DNA of 64,000 nt. It comes from JAJPXI01 sp051867655 (GTDB lineage: Bacteria > Bacillota > Clostridia > Oscillospirales > Oscillospiraceae). Shown here piece by piece: positions 34,222 through 42,670 of the stretch. The stretch is from contig JBJDYV010000013.1 of NCBI GenBank assembly GCA_051867655.1, positions 1 through 64,000 of the forward strand, given 5' to 3'. A program made the position numbers and the translations under genes. Position 1 is the first letter of the stretch; the number at the start of each line of letters is the position of its first letter. A model generated the notes under the pieces. It had not been told where the DNA came from and made no database searches. It worked only from the letters and a program-made list of their open reading frames with translations.

Positions 34222-35433
34222 ATGGAGAAAAACCGGCAGCTGAGCTATTTTATTCCCCAGCACATTCCGAAAAAGGTGACGCTCCGCATTCCGGACAGTC
34301 ACAGTCTGCACATCTGCCCCGCCGCCTGCGGCAGGCGCAACGGGATCCGCGCCATCAAAAACGGCGAGAAGGAGCACGTCTCCTTCCTGACCATCACCCA
34401 GGCCGACCTGATCTCGGGCGGCTATGAGCACCTGGTGGGGAACGCGGTGGAGGAGCTGCTGGGGGTGCTGAAGCCCCGCCCCCGGGCCTTCCACCTGTAC
34501 GTCAACTGCGTGGACGACTTTCTGGGCACCGACGAGGCTGCCCTGGTGGCGGAGCTGGAGGAGCGCTTCCCGGACCTGCGCTTCGCGGTCTTTCACATCG
34601 ACCCCGTGGCCGAGGATGCGAAGGTTACGCCCGGCATGCGGATGCACGCCCAGCTCTATACCTTCCTGCAGCCCCTGCCCCGGGACGACGGGATTAATTT
34701 CATCGGCAATTTTGCCTCCCTCCACCCCGACTGTGAGCTGCTTTCCCTGTTCCGGCAGTGGAACGTCGGCCCCGTGCGGGAGATCTTCCGCTGCGCCGAC
34801 TACGCCGCCTACGAGGACATGGCCCGCAGCCGGCTGAACGTGGTGCTGATGCAGATGGGCGAGTACGCCGCCCAGCAGCTGCAAAAGCGCCTGGGCACGC
34901 CCTACCTCTATCTGCCCGCAGACTACCGTCTGGAAACTTTCCAAGAGTATTACGCCGCCCTGGCGCAGGCCCTGGACCGCCCGCTGCCCGACCTGACCGG
35001 GTACCGCAGCGCGGCGCAGGCGGAGATCGCGGCCACCCGGCAGGCCCTGGGGGACCGGGCGGTCATCGTGGACTCCAGCGCCTCCCTGCGCCCCTTCGCT
35101 CTGGCCCTGGCGCTGCTGGAATACGGCTTTTCCGTGCGGGCGGTCTTCGCCCCCCACATGAAAAACATGGACTCCACCGACCGCGCCCGGCTGGAGCAGG
35201 CCCACCCGGAGGTGGCCGTGGTGCGGCGGGAGGGCTATCAGGACATCCTGGGCTATGGCTTTGACAGCGGCTGTCTCTGCATCGGCTTTGACAGCGCCTT
35301 TCTGCTCAAAGCCCCCCACTTCGTGGACATGTACCACGACGAGGGCTACTACGGCTACCACGGCATCTGCCGCCTGATGCGGGAGATGCGCGGCGCTCTG
35401 GAACAAACGGCGGACTGGGAGGCGAAAGCATGA
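34222..35433 (+). CDS. Nitrogenase component 1-like protein (NifD/NflD type), 403 aa
   Basis: Resembles the alpha-type subunit of nitrogenase, BchN and related proteins but is about 80-100 residues shorter than NifD. Cys32 and Cys36 (HICPAACGRR) and Cys96 (YVNCVDDFLGTDE) are placed like the three cluster ligands of component 1. Later blocks INFIGNFA, VDSSASLRPFALALALLEYG and HDEGYYGYHGICRLM follow the three-Rossmann plan. It would form a heterodimer with the next gene and receive electrons from the NifH-like ATPase. ATG 34222 has GGGG upstream; ATG 34201 is an alternative. Substrate unknown. Confidence 0.85.
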   Translation: MEKNRQLSYFIPQHIPKKVTLRIPDSHSLHICPAACGRRNGIRAIKNGEKEHVSFLTITQADLISGGYEHLVGNAVEELLGVLKPRPRAFHLYVNCVDDFLGTDEAALVAELEERFPDLRFAVFHIDPVAEDAKVTPGMRMHAQLYTFLQPLPRDDGINFIGNFASLHPDCELLSLFRQWNVGPVREIFRCADYAAYEDMARSRLNVVLMQMGEYAAQQLQKRLGTPYLYLPADYRLETFQEYYAALAQALDRPLPDLTGYRSAAQAEIAATRQALGDRAVIVDSSASLRPFALALALLEYGFSVRAVFAPHMKNMDSTDRARLEQAHPEVAVVRREGYQDILGYGFDSGCLCIGFDSAFLLKAPHFVDMYHDEGYYGYHGICRLMREMRGALEQTADWEAKA

Positions 35434-36590
35434 AAAATCTCTCCATCTGGCTGCCGCCCTTTTCCGGCGACTACTCCGGGGCGTGCTCCGCCCTGTTCGA
35501 TTTCAACGCCCTGATTATCCTGAACGACGCCGCCTGCTGCACCCGCAACTATGTGGAGTACGAGGAGCCCCGCTGGACCCGCAGCAAAAAGACCACCTTC
35601 TGCTCCCAGCTGCGCACGGTGGACGCCATTCTGGGCAACGACGAACGGGTCCTCGCCCAGGCGGAGGAGGCGGCGAACCAGCTCCACCCTGACTTTGCGG
35701 CGCTTCTGGGCAGCCCCGTCCCCGCCGTCATCGGCATGGACCTGGCGGGCATGGCCTGCGAGCTGGAGGGGCGGCTGGGCCTGCCCTGCTTCGGCCTGAG
35801 CACCAACGGCTTCGAGGGCTACCACACCGGAGTGTCCATGACCCTGACCGCCCTTCTGCGCCGCTTCGGGCAGAAGGGGGAGCCGGTACCGGGCGGGGTC
35901 AATCTGCTGGGCCTGACCCCCCTGGACTTCTCCGCCAACGAAAACTCGGCGCGCATCCGCGCCGTTCTGGAAGACAGCGGCCATCCTGTCCTGTGGTCGG
36001 CGGCCATGGGCACTGGTTTGGAACAGGTCAAACAGGCCGGGCGGGCCCAGGCGAACCTGGTGCTGTCCTGGTCCGGGCTGGCCGCGGCCCGGGAAATGGA
36101 AAAGGCTTGGGGCATCCCGTACGTGGCCGGGGTCCCGGTGGGGGCGGAGGGCACAAAGGCCCTGCTCGCCCTGCTGGAGGAAACCCTGCGGGACGGGCGC
36201 TCCCGCGTCCTCTCCGCCCCGGCGGAGGGGGAGCGGCCCATTCTGATCGTCGCGGAGCAGGTGCTGGGCAACTCCCTGCGCGCCGCTCTGCGCGCAAGCG
36301 GCTGCCGGCGGGGGATCACCGTGGCCTCCTTCTTCGGCTGGGAGAAGGCGTGGGCCCAGCCGGGCGACGTGCATCTGCAGGGCGAGGCGGAGCTGGAACA
36401 GCTCCTGTCCGGCGGCGGCTATCCGACGCTGATCGGCGACCCGCTGTTTTCCCTCCTGCCCGGCGCGGGGAAGGTCACACTGCACCCGCTGCCCCATCCG
36501 GCGGTCTCCAGCAGCCTGCACTGGAACCAGGTGCCGGTCTTCCCGGACCTTTCCCGGGAACAGCTGGCGCAATGGGGGGACTTGACATGA
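35430..36590 (+). CDS. Nitrogenase component 1-like protein (NifK/NflK type), 386 aa
   Basis: Second component-1 subunit, coupled to the first by ATGA. Candidate cluster cysteines are Cys19 (SGACSAL), Cys36/37 (NDAACCTRN) and Cys58 (TTFCSQLRTVDAILGNDERV), the last within the block that in NifK carries the P-cluster region. The equivalent of the third NifK cysteine is not obvious (GSPVPAVIGMDLAGMACELE). GLSTNGFEGYHTG is typical of the family. Shortened like BchB and other nitrogenase-like (Nfl) proteins. Partners with NflD to hold an iron-sulfur centre. Confidence 0.85.
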   Translation: MKNLSIWLPPFSGDYSGACSALFDFNALIILNDAACCTRNYVEYEEPRWTRSKKTTFCSQLRTVDAILGNDERVLAQAEEAANQLHPDFAALLGSPVPAVIGMDLAGMACELEGRLGLPCFGLSTNGFEGYHTGVSMTLTALLRRFGQKGEPVPGGVNLLGLTPLDFSANENSARIRAVLEDSGHPVLWSAAMGTGLEQVKQAGRAQANLVLSWSGLAAAREMEKAWGIPYVAGVPVGAEGTKALLALLEETLRDGRSRVLSAPAEGERPILIVAEQVLGNSLRAALRASGCRRGITVASFFGWEKAWAQPGDVHLQGEAELEQLLSGGGYPTLIGDPLFSLLPGAGKVTLHPLPHPAVSSSLHWNQVPVFPDLSREQLAQWGDLT

Positions 36591-37330
36591 AAAAGATCGC
36601 CATTTACGGCAAGGGCGGCATCGGAAAATCCACCACCGCCGCCAACCTGTCCGCCGCCCTGAGCAGGCTGGGGCTGACAGTTCTGCAGATCGGCTGCGAC
36701 CCGAAGGCGGACTCCACCCGGCTGCTGACCGGCGGCACGCCCATTCCCACCGTTCTGGACCAGCTGCGCGGCGGGAAGGAGCTGACGCTGGATGATGTGG
36801 TCTTTCCCGGCTATAACGGCGTTTTATGCGTGGAGGCGGGCGGCCCCACACCGGGCGTCGGCTGCGCCGGGCGCGGCATCATCACGGCCTTTGAAAAGCT
36901 CTCCGAGCTGGAGGCCTACGAGGTCTACCGGCCGGACGTGGTGCTGTACGACGTACTGGGGGACGTGGTGTGCGGCGGGTTCGCCATGCCCATCCGGGAC
37001 GGCTACGCCGACAAGGTGTACGTGGTGACCTCCGGCGAAATGATGGCCATGTACGCCGCCACGAACATCGCAACCGCCGTCCACAACTTCAGCCGCCGGA
37101 ACTACGCCAGCTTCGGCGGGCTGATCCTGAACCGGCGCAACGTGGAAAACGAGCTGGAGCTGGTGGAAAAGCTGGCCCGGGAGCTGGGCACGGACATCGT
37201 GGAGGTCATCCCCCGGGACGGACTGGTCCAGCAGGCGGAGCGGGAGAACAAGACCGTCGTCGAGGCCTTCCCCGACTCCGGCCTGGCCGCCGTGTATACC
37301 GCGCTGGCAAAAAAACTCCTGACAGATTAA
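36587..37330 (+). CDS. NifH/BchL-like ATP-dependent reductase, 247 aa
   Basis: Deviant Walker A GKGGIGKSTTAANLSAAL, the GCDPKADST switch, both cluster-ligating cysteines (PGVGCAGRG and DVVCGGFAMPIR), and TSGEMMAMYAATNI. A homodimer with a bridging [4Fe-4S] that passes electrons to component 1 at the cost of ATP. About 25-40 residues shorter than NifH at the C-terminus. Coupled to NflK (ATGA) and last in the operon, before a strong terminator. Everything needed for activity of a NifH-type protein is present. Confidence 0.93.
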   Translation: MKKIAIYGKGGIGKSTTAANLSAALSRLGLTVLQIGCDPKADSTRLLTGGTPIPTVLDQLRGGKELTLDDVVFPGYNGVLCVEAGGPTPGVGCAGRGIITAFEKLSELEAYEVYRPDVVLYDVLGDVVCGGFAMPIRDGYADKVYVVTSGEMMAMYAATNIATAVHNFSRRNYASFGGLILNRRNVENELELVEKLARELGTDIVEVIPRDGLVQQAERENKTVVEAFPDSGLAAVYTALAKKLLTD

Positions 37331-37375
37331 ACGCAAAAGCGGCAGGGAAAAATCCCTGCCGCTTTTGCGTTTTGA
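37331..37375. terminator. Terminator after the nitrogenase-like operon
   Basis: 18-bp perfect stem (37331-37348 with 37353-37370), 4-nt loop, TTTT tail; symmetric enough to serve the converging metY gene too. Confidence 0.88.
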
Positions 37376-37390
37376 TCCGTAATTATTATT

Positions 37391-38665
37391 TTACACGCTT
37401 TCCATGGCCCGGTCGATATCCGCGATGATGTCCTCCACATCCTCGATGCCCACGGACAGGCGCACCAGGTCGGGGGACACCCCGGCGGCGGCCAGCTCCG
37501 CGTCGTTCATCTGGCGGTGGGTGGTGGAGGCGGGATGGAGCACGCAGGTCTTGGCGTCGGCCACATGGGTGGCGATGGAGGCCAGCTGCAGCCCCGCCAT
37601 AAAGCGGGAGGCCGCCGCGCGGCCGCCCTTCACGCCGAAGGAGACCACGCCGCAGGTGCCGTTGGGCATATACTTCTGTGCCACGGCGTGGTGGGCGTCG
37701 CCGGGCAGGCCGGGGTACTTGACCCAGGCCACCTTGGGATGGCTGAGCAGGTGCTCCGCCACCTTCTGGCCGTTTTCACAGTGGCGGGCCATGCGCAGGG
37801 GCAGAGTCTCCAGGCCCACGTTCAGCAGGTAGGCGTTCATGGGCGCGGGGATGGAGCCGAAGTCGCGCATGAGCTGGACGGTGGCCTTGGTGATGTACGC
37901 GCCCTCCAGGCCGAAGCGCTCGGTGTAGGTCACGCCGTGGTAGCTGTCGTCGGGGGTGCACAGGCCGGGGAACTTGTCGGGATATTTCGTCCAGTCGAAC
38001 TTGCCGCTGTCCACGATGGCGCCGCCCACGGCGTTGGCGTGGCCGTCCATGTACTTGGTGGTGGAGTGGGTGACGATGTCGGCCCCCCACTCAAAGGGGC
38101 GGCAGTTGACGGGGGTGGGGAAGGTGTTGTCCACGATCAGGGGCACGCCGTGGGCGTGGGCCGCCTTGGCGAACTTCTCGATGTCCAGCACGGTCAGGGC
38201 GGGATTGGCGATGGTCTCGCCGAACACGGCCCTGGTGTTGGGCCGGAAGGCGGCGTTCAGCTCCTCCTCGGAGCAGTCGGGGTCCAGGAAGGTGAACTCG
38301 ATGCCCATGCGCTTCATGGTCACGGCGAACAGGTTGAAGGTGCCGCCGTAAATGGCGGAGGAGGCCACCACATGGTCGCCGCAGGAGGCGATGTTGAACA
38401 CGGCGTAGAAGTTGGCCGCCTGGCCGGAGGAGGTCAGCATGGCCGCGGTGCCGCCCTCCAGCGTGGCGATCTTGGCCGCCACCTTGTCGTTGGTGGGGTT
38501 CTGCAGACGGGTGTAGAAATAGCCGCTCTCCTCCAGGTCGAACAGCTTGCCCATGGCCTCGCCGGTCTCATACCGGAAGGTGGTGGACTGGATAATGGGG
38601 ATATTGCGCGGCTCGCCGTTCCCGGGCGTATAGCCCGCGTGCAGGCAGTTGGTATTCATTTTCAT
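37391..38665 (-). CDS. metY: O-acetylhomoserine sulfhydrylase
   Basis: 424-aa PLP enzyme of the Cys/Met metabolism family that makes homocysteine from O-acetylhomoserine and sulfide. Motifs: STTFRYETGEAMGKLFDLEE, YTRLQNPTNDKVAAKIATLE, the PLP lysine in THSTTKYMDGHANAVGG, and VRLSVGIEDVEDIIADID. Length and the long C-terminal part fit MetY rather than MetB/MetC. ATG 38665 (AAAGG 9 bases upstream) is preferred to ATG 38674. No S-box precedes it, unlike metK; instead its leader holds a hairpin-dense element. Confidence 0.9.
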   Translation of the reverse strand: MKMNTNCLHAGYTPGNGEPRNIPIIQSTTFRYETGEAMGKLFDLEESGYFYTRLQNPTNDKVAAKIATLEGGTAAMLTSSGQAANFYAVFNIASCGDHVVASSAIYGGTFNLFAVTMKRMGIEFTFLDPDCSEEELNAAFRPNTRAVFGETIANPALTVLDIEKFAKAAHAHGVPLIVDNTFPTPVNCRPFEWGADIVTHSTTKYMDGHANAVGGAIVDSGKFDWTKYPDKFPGLCTPDDSYHGVTYTERFGLEGAYITKATVQLMRDFGSIPAPMNAYLLNVGLETLPLRMARHCENGQKVAEHLLSHPKVAWVKYPGLPGDAHHAVAQKYMPNGTCGVVSFGVKGGRAAASRFMAGLQLASIATHVADAKTCVLHPASTTHRQMNDAELAAAGVSPDLVRLSVGIEDVEDIIADIDRAMESV

Positions 38666-38680
38666 GGTTCTCATCCTTTC

Positions 38681-38805
38681 ATACTAAAACTTGTTAAAAA
38701 GCTTTCAAAGCTTTTTATAGCGCGAAGCGCGTCAAGTTTTTATGAGACGGGGCGGCGCGCAGCGCGGGAGATTTCAAATGAAAGCATTTCATTTGAAATT
38801 AGTAT
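38681..38805. repeat. Hairpin-dense element in the metY leader (element B)
   Basis: Outer pairing ATACTAA (38681-38687) with TTAGTAT (38799-38805) encloses nested palindromes: AAAACTTG/CAAGTTTT, AAAAAGCTTTCAAAGCTTTTT, GCGCGAAGCGCG, a second GCGCG hairpin and ATTTCAAATGAAAGC with GCATTTCATTTGAAAT. In the metY transcript these would form a multi-branched structure between promoter and start codon. No coding potential. Confidence 0.65.
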
Positions 38806-38844
38806 CACATCCGGGGCGGCGGAAGCGGTCCCCAAATCTTCTGT

Positions 38845-38873
38845 ATTGTACTCTTTCTCGCTCTTTTCGTCAA
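38845..38873 (-). promoter_or_regulatory. metY promoter
   Basis: Minus strand: -35 TTGACG (38873-38868), 17-bp spacer, -10 TACAAT (38850-38845). It places about 170 nt of leader, including element B, ahead of metY. Confidence 0.75.
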
Positions 38874-38878
38874 ATCTT

Positions 38879-39793
38879 TTAGTTGTTGACCAGATCATAA
38901 TTTGCGCTGAGGGGGGTGCCGGCGGACACGCCGCCGTAGCTTTCAACATTCTCCCCCTCGATCAGGAGCTGGACCTGGCTGACCCCGCTGAGGGCGCAGA
39001 GCGTATCGACCAGGGCGTACAGCGTCAGGCCCGCCTGCTCTCCTTCCTGGGGGGCGTCGACCAAAAACTCAGCGGAGAGGTCCACAAAGCAGACCCCGTC
39101 GCGCACCGACAGGGAGCGCACCTGGGTGCCCGCGGGCAGCGGAAGGCTCCCCAGGCTGTCCGTGGGGCCGCGCAGCAGCTCGGCCATGACGATCTCCACC
39201 GGGCTTCCGCCGTTGGTACGGCTCACCTGGCGGTATTCCGCCGTCAGCGTGCCGCCGGTGCGGCTGGGGAAATAGAGGGCGGCCAGGAAGGTGTCCGGCT
39301 CCTCTGCGATGCCGGAGAGCAGCACGTCCCCGGTGCGCAGGTCCTGCCGGTCCCGGTAGGGGATGTACTTCCCCTCCACCGTGACCCGGACCGTCTCCAC
39401 CTGGGGCAGCTGGCACAGCGTCAGGGCAATGCAATAGTCGGCCAGGGTCAGGTCAAAGCCCGCCAGGCCGCCGTATTGCTCGCTGAGATTCACCCGGGCG
39501 GTCCTGGTCTCCCCATCCACGGCGATGGACTGGATGGTCACGCCGCTGGGGAAGGGAGCGTACAGGCCGTCGCTCTCCGGGCCGTCCAGCAGGGCCTGGA
39601 CCAGCTCCCGGGCGCTCGGCTCCCGATCCCACCGCCGCCCCTCCCGGGCCACGGCGGAGTAGTCGCTGCGGGTGCTGTCGCGCTCCACGGCGAACCAGAG
39701 GCCGTATTCTTCGCCCGCGGCGGGCTCCTCCGCCGCCGGGGCGCAGGCGGAGAGGGCCAGCAGGGCAAGCGTCAGGGCAAGCATTCGTCTCAT
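38879..39793 (-). CDS. GerMN-domain lipoprotein, 304 aa
   Basis: Lipoprotein signal (LALLALSACAP) followed by two sporulation/germination GerMN domains: residues about 55-160 (REPSARELVQALLDGPESDG ... ARVNLSEQYG) and about 190-295 (EIVMAELLRGPTDSLGSLPL ... VCFVDLSAEF). GerM-type proteins link envelope and peptidoglycan events during spore formation. It is the last gene of a comEA/two-component operon, overlapping the kinase stop (ATGA), so it may be the sensor's accessory lipoprotein, as seen with LpqB/GerMN partners of kinases in other Gram-positives. Confidence 0.85.
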   Translation of the reverse strand: MRRMLALTLALLALSACAPAAEEPAAGEEYGLWFAVERDSTRSDYSAVAREGRRWDREPSARELVQALLDGPESDGLYAPFPSGVTIQSIAVDGETRTARVNLSEQYGGLAGFDLTLADYCIALTLCQLPQVETVRVTVEGKYIPYRDRQDLRTGDVLLSGIAEEPDTFLAALYFPSRTGGTLTAEYRQVSRTNGGSPVEIVMAELLRGPTDSLGSLPLPAGTQVRSLSVRDGVCFVDLSAEFLVDAPQEGEQAGLTLYALVDTLCALSGVSQVQLLIEGENVESYGGVSAGTPLSANYDLVNN

Positions 39794-41223
39794 GCCTTCT
39801 CCCCTCCTTCCTTCCAGGCCGGGAAGCGCACGGTGAAGCAGGAGCCCTCCGGCTCCCGCCGGCCGGCCGTCACAGTGCCCCCGTGCTGGCGCACCATGTC
39901 CCGCACGATGGACAGTCCCAGACCCGTACCGCCCGCGGCCCGGGAGCGGGCCTTGTCCACCCGGTAAAAGCGGTTGAAGACCTTGTCCAGATCCTCCTCC
40001 GGGATGCCCACGCCGGTGTCCTCCACCCGGAGGACGATCTCGTCCCCCTCCCGGCTCAGGTTCACCATAACCCTGCCGCCGGGCAGGTTGTACTTGACGG
40101 CGTTCTCCATCAGGTTGAAGGCCACCTGGGACAGGTCGTCCCCCGTGGCGTACACCAGGCAGCCCTCCTCCAGGCTGCACTCCAGGGAAACCTCGCCCGC
40201 CTGGGCCAGCGGGTGCAGCATATGCTCCGCTTTCCGGATCACCGCGCCCAGGTCCACCGGCGTGCGCTCCACCTCCGGGGCGGCGTCCAGCCGGGTCAGG
40301 GTCAGCAGCTTCTCCGAAATGCGGGTCAGGCGGTCGGCCTCCTCCCCGATGTCGGTCACAAACTCCCGGGCGGTCTCCGGGTCCATGTGCTCGCTCTGGA
40401 GGATGGAATCGGTCAGCAGGCGGATGGATGCCAGGGGCGTTTTCAGCTCGTGGGAGGCGTCGGACACGAACCGCCGGCGCACCTCCTCCGTGGTCTGCAG
40501 CCGGTCGGTCAGCCGGTTGAACTCGTCGGCCAGCTGGGCCAGCTCGTCGCCGCCCTTCAGCTGGACGCGGTGGCTGTAGTTGCCCTCCCGCACGATGCGG
40601 ATGGCCCGCAGCAGCGCACCCACGCGCCCGGTCAGCGCCTTGGAGAACACGATGCTCAGCAGAAGGACCAGCACCACGACCACCATGGACACCGAGCGCA
40701 GATTGGACTGCATGCCCTGCAGCAGGGCGGCCTGCTCCGTGTCCTCCTCATACAGGAACACGGAGCCGATGCACATATTCCGGTAGATCACCGGCCAGGC
40801 GGCCCGGCTCTGGAACTGCCCGTTCACATATTCACTGTAGCAGACCGTATTCCCGCTCAGAGCGTCGGACACCTCCCGGATCAGGGCGTACTGGTAGAGC
40901 GTGCCGCCCCCCTCCACGGTGTCGTAGAGGATCATGCCCGCCGCGTCGGTGACCATGATGCGGGTCAGGCCCGCGTCGTCCAGCTGGTTCATGACCTGCT
41001 CCACGCCCTCGCTGGTCAGGTTCTCCAGACCGGCCAGGGCGGATGCCACGACGGCGGCCTGGTTCAAAAGGGAGGTCTGCTTGGACTTGAAGATCAGGTT
41101 CTGAGACGCCAGGACCGGGTAGGTGTTCAGCAGCACCAGCACCGCGGCAATGACCGCGATGTAGGTCAGCGCGTATTTCACCTGCATGGAACGCAGCAGC
41201 GAGAATCTTTGCTTTTTTGCCAT
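39790..41223 (-). CDS. Sensor histidine kinase, 477 aa
   Basis: Two membrane helices flank an extracytoplasmic sensor (residues about 35-160), then HAMP (about 185-240), HisKA with FVSDASHELKTPLASIRLLT (phosphorylated His near residue 251), and HATPase with N-box NLMENAVKYN, DTGVGIPEEDLDKVFNRFYR and GGTGLGLSIV. Pairs with the response regulator 30 bases upstream. WalK/PhoR-like architecture without a PAS domain. Located between a response regulator and a GerMN lipoprotein, suggesting control of cell-envelope functions. Confidence 0.93.
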   Translation of the reverse strand: MAKKQRFSLLRSMQVKYALTYIAVIAAVLVLLNTYPVLASQNLIFKSKQTSLLNQAAVVASALAGLENLTSEGVEQVMNQLDDAGLTRIMVTDAAGMILYDTVEGGGTLYQYALIREVSDALSGNTVCYSEYVNGQFQSRAAWPVIYRNMCIGSVFLYEEDTEQAALLQGMQSNLRSVSMVVVVLVLLLSIVFSKALTGRVGALLRAIRIVREGNYSHRVQLKGGDELAQLADEFNRLTDRLQTTEEVRRRFVSDASHELKTPLASIRLLTDSILQSEHMDPETAREFVTDIGEEADRLTRISEKLLTLTRLDAAPEVERTPVDLGAVIRKAEHMLHPLAQAGEVSLECSLEEGCLVYATGDDLSQVAFNLMENAVKYNLPGGRVMVNLSREGDEIVLRVEDTGVGIPEEDLDKVFNRFYRVDKARSRAAGGTGLGLSIVRDMVRQHGGTVTAGRREPEGSCFTVRFPAWKEGGEKA

Positions 41224-41253
41224 CGGGCCTCACCCTCTTTCCCCCGCCGGGTA

Positions 41254-41937
41254 TCAGTTTCCTTTCAGATAATAGCCCACGCCCCACTTGGTCAGGATAT
41301 ACTGGGGGTTGGCCGGGTCCAGTTCCAGCTTCTCCCGCAGGCGGCGCACATGCACGTCCACCGTGCGGAAATCTCCCACGTACTCATAGCCCCACACCAC
41401 GTTGAGCAGGTTTTCCCGGGAGTACACCCGCCCGGGGTTGCGCAGCAGCAGCTCCATCAGGTCGAACTCCTTGGCGGTCAGCTCCACGCTCTCGTCGCCC
41501 TTCCAGGCGCACCGGGTGTCCGGGTCCAGGGCGATGTGGCCCGCGCTCAGGCGGCCCCCCACCTTCTGCCCGGCGGCGCCCGAGCGCCGCAGCAGCGCGC
41601 GGATGCGCGCCTTGACCTCCAGAATGTTGAAGGGCTTGGTGATATAGTCGTCCGCCCCGTACTCAAAGCCGATGATCTTGTCCGTGTCCTCGCTGCGGGC
41701 GGTCAGCATGATGATGGGCACGTTGGAAAACTCCCGGATGCGCATGCAGGCCTGCAGCCCGTCGATCTTGGGCATCATCAGGTCCAGCATGATCAGGTCG
41801 AAATTCCCGCTCCGGGCCAGCTCCACCGCTTCTTCCCCGTCATAGCCCACCTCCACCTGGTAGCCCTCGTTCTCCAGGTTGAATTTGATGCCCTTGACCA
41901 GGACCTTCTCGTCGTCTACCACTAAAATTTTCGGCAT
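41254..41937 (-). CDS. OmpR/PhoB-family response regulator, 227 aa
   Basis: Receiver domain with the phospho-acceptor Asp in DLIMLDLMMPKIDG and conserved Lys in DYITKPFN, followed by a winged-helix DNA-binding domain (LTAKEFDLMELLLRNPGRVY ... VDVHVRRLREKLE). ATG 41937 starts MPKILVVDDE; the frame is open further but runs through comEA. It lies 5 bases after comEA and upstream of its kinase. Confidence 0.93.
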   Translation of the reverse strand: MPKILVVDDEKVLVKGIKFNLENEGYQVEVGYDGEEAVELARSGNFDLIMLDLMMPKIDGLQACMRIREFSNVPIIMLTARSEDTDKIIGFEYGADDYITKPFNILEVKARIRALLRRSGAAGQKVGGRLSAGHIALDPDTRCAWKGDESVELTAKEFDLMELLLRNPGRVYSRENLLNVVWGYEYVGDFRTVDVHVRRLREKLELDPANPQYILTKWGVGYYLKGN

Positions 41938-41942
41938 ATTCT

Positions 41943-42323
41943 TCACTCCACCGTAATGTAATCCAAAATTTGCTCCAGGGTCCCCTGTCCGATGCCGGAC
42001 ACGCGGGTGATCTCCTCCGGGGCCTGGAAGGGCCCGTTGGCCTCCCGGTCGGCCACGATCTGCTCCGCGCGCACCTGCCCGATGCCGGGCAGCGTCTGCA
42101 GCTCGGCCGCGCCGGCGGTGTTGATGTTCACCTTCTGCACGCTGCGCTCCGCCGCAGGCTCCGTACCCGTCTGCGCGGCCGCTTCCTCCTGCGTCCAGAG
42201 GGTCTGGGCGCTGACGGAGTAGGGCTCCCCGCCGCTGCGTTGGCCCAGAAAGTAGCCCACGGTCAAAAGCAGGAAGGCGGCGGTCAGGGCCAAAATGCCC
42301 TTTTCCACACCGGAAATCTTCAT
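41943..42323 (-). CDS. ComEA-like helix-hairpin-helix protein, 126 aa
   Basis: One N-terminal membrane helix (ILALTAAFLLLTVGYFLG), a short linker and two HhH motifs (VNINTAGAAELQTLPGIGQV, ITRVSGIGQGTLEQILDYI) as in the competence DNA receptor ComEA. Binds double-stranded DNA at the membrane and hands it to ComEC. Canonical ComEA has a longer N-terminal region; this is the short form. First gene of the operon with the two-component system, so competence-like or other DNA-related surface functions may share its control. Confidence 0.82.
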   Translation of the reverse strand: MKISGVEKGILALTAAFLLLTVGYFLGQRSGGEPYSVSAQTLWTQEEAAAQTGTEPAAERSVQKVNINTAGAAELQTLPGIGQVRAEQIVADREANGPFQAPEEITRVSGIGQGTLEQILDYITVE

Positions 42324-42383
42324 AAATTGGCCACCCCTTCCCTGTTGCGTCCCCGGAGATGATTTGGTATAATAATGTCTGCT

Positions 42384-42613
42384 GAAGTAACCGCATCGCG
42401 GTTACTTCGCGCGGCAACGCCGCGCAATTCCATCAAAAATGGCCATTTTTGATGGAATTCAGCCATTGTTACAATGCGTATTTCCACGGAAGTCTTCTTA
42501 CACTTGGCGTGGAATGTGCAAGTTTTTTGAACCAAATGATTCAAAAAACTTGCACTTGAACAAAGCCTATATGCCTTGAAAGCCTTGGCTTTCAAGGCTT
42601 ACGGCTTTGTTCA
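42384..42613. repeat. Array of perfect hairpins upstream of the DacF-type gene (element C)
   Basis: A 230-bp non-coding block made almost wholly of palindromes: GAAGTAACCGC/GCGGTTACTTC (42384-42408), GCGCGGC/GCCGCGC (42409-42425), a 34-bp perfect palindrome (42426-42459), TTCCACG/CGTGGAA (42482-42513), a 16-bp stem (42516-42531/42540-42555) and a double stem AACAAAGCC/GGCTTTGTT around GCCTTGAAAGCC/GGCTTTCAAGGC (42559-42611). Flanked by AATGCGTA/TACGCATT. No gene is visible. Confidence 0.7.
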
Positions 42614-42670
42614 GTACGCATTATAATGACCTCAATATTTAAATTATAACATAGAACTCGGGAGTTTCCT

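Noticed and set aside
29954..37330. True nitrogen-fixation (nif) cluster
   Set aside because: NifB, NifE, NifN and NifV are absent, component-1 proteins are too short and FeMo-cofactor ligands are not convincing; a nitrogenase-like reductase fits better.
37517..39967. 816-codon open frame on the plus strand
   Set aside because: Runs antisense to metY, through element B and the GerMN gene; no plausible start or family.
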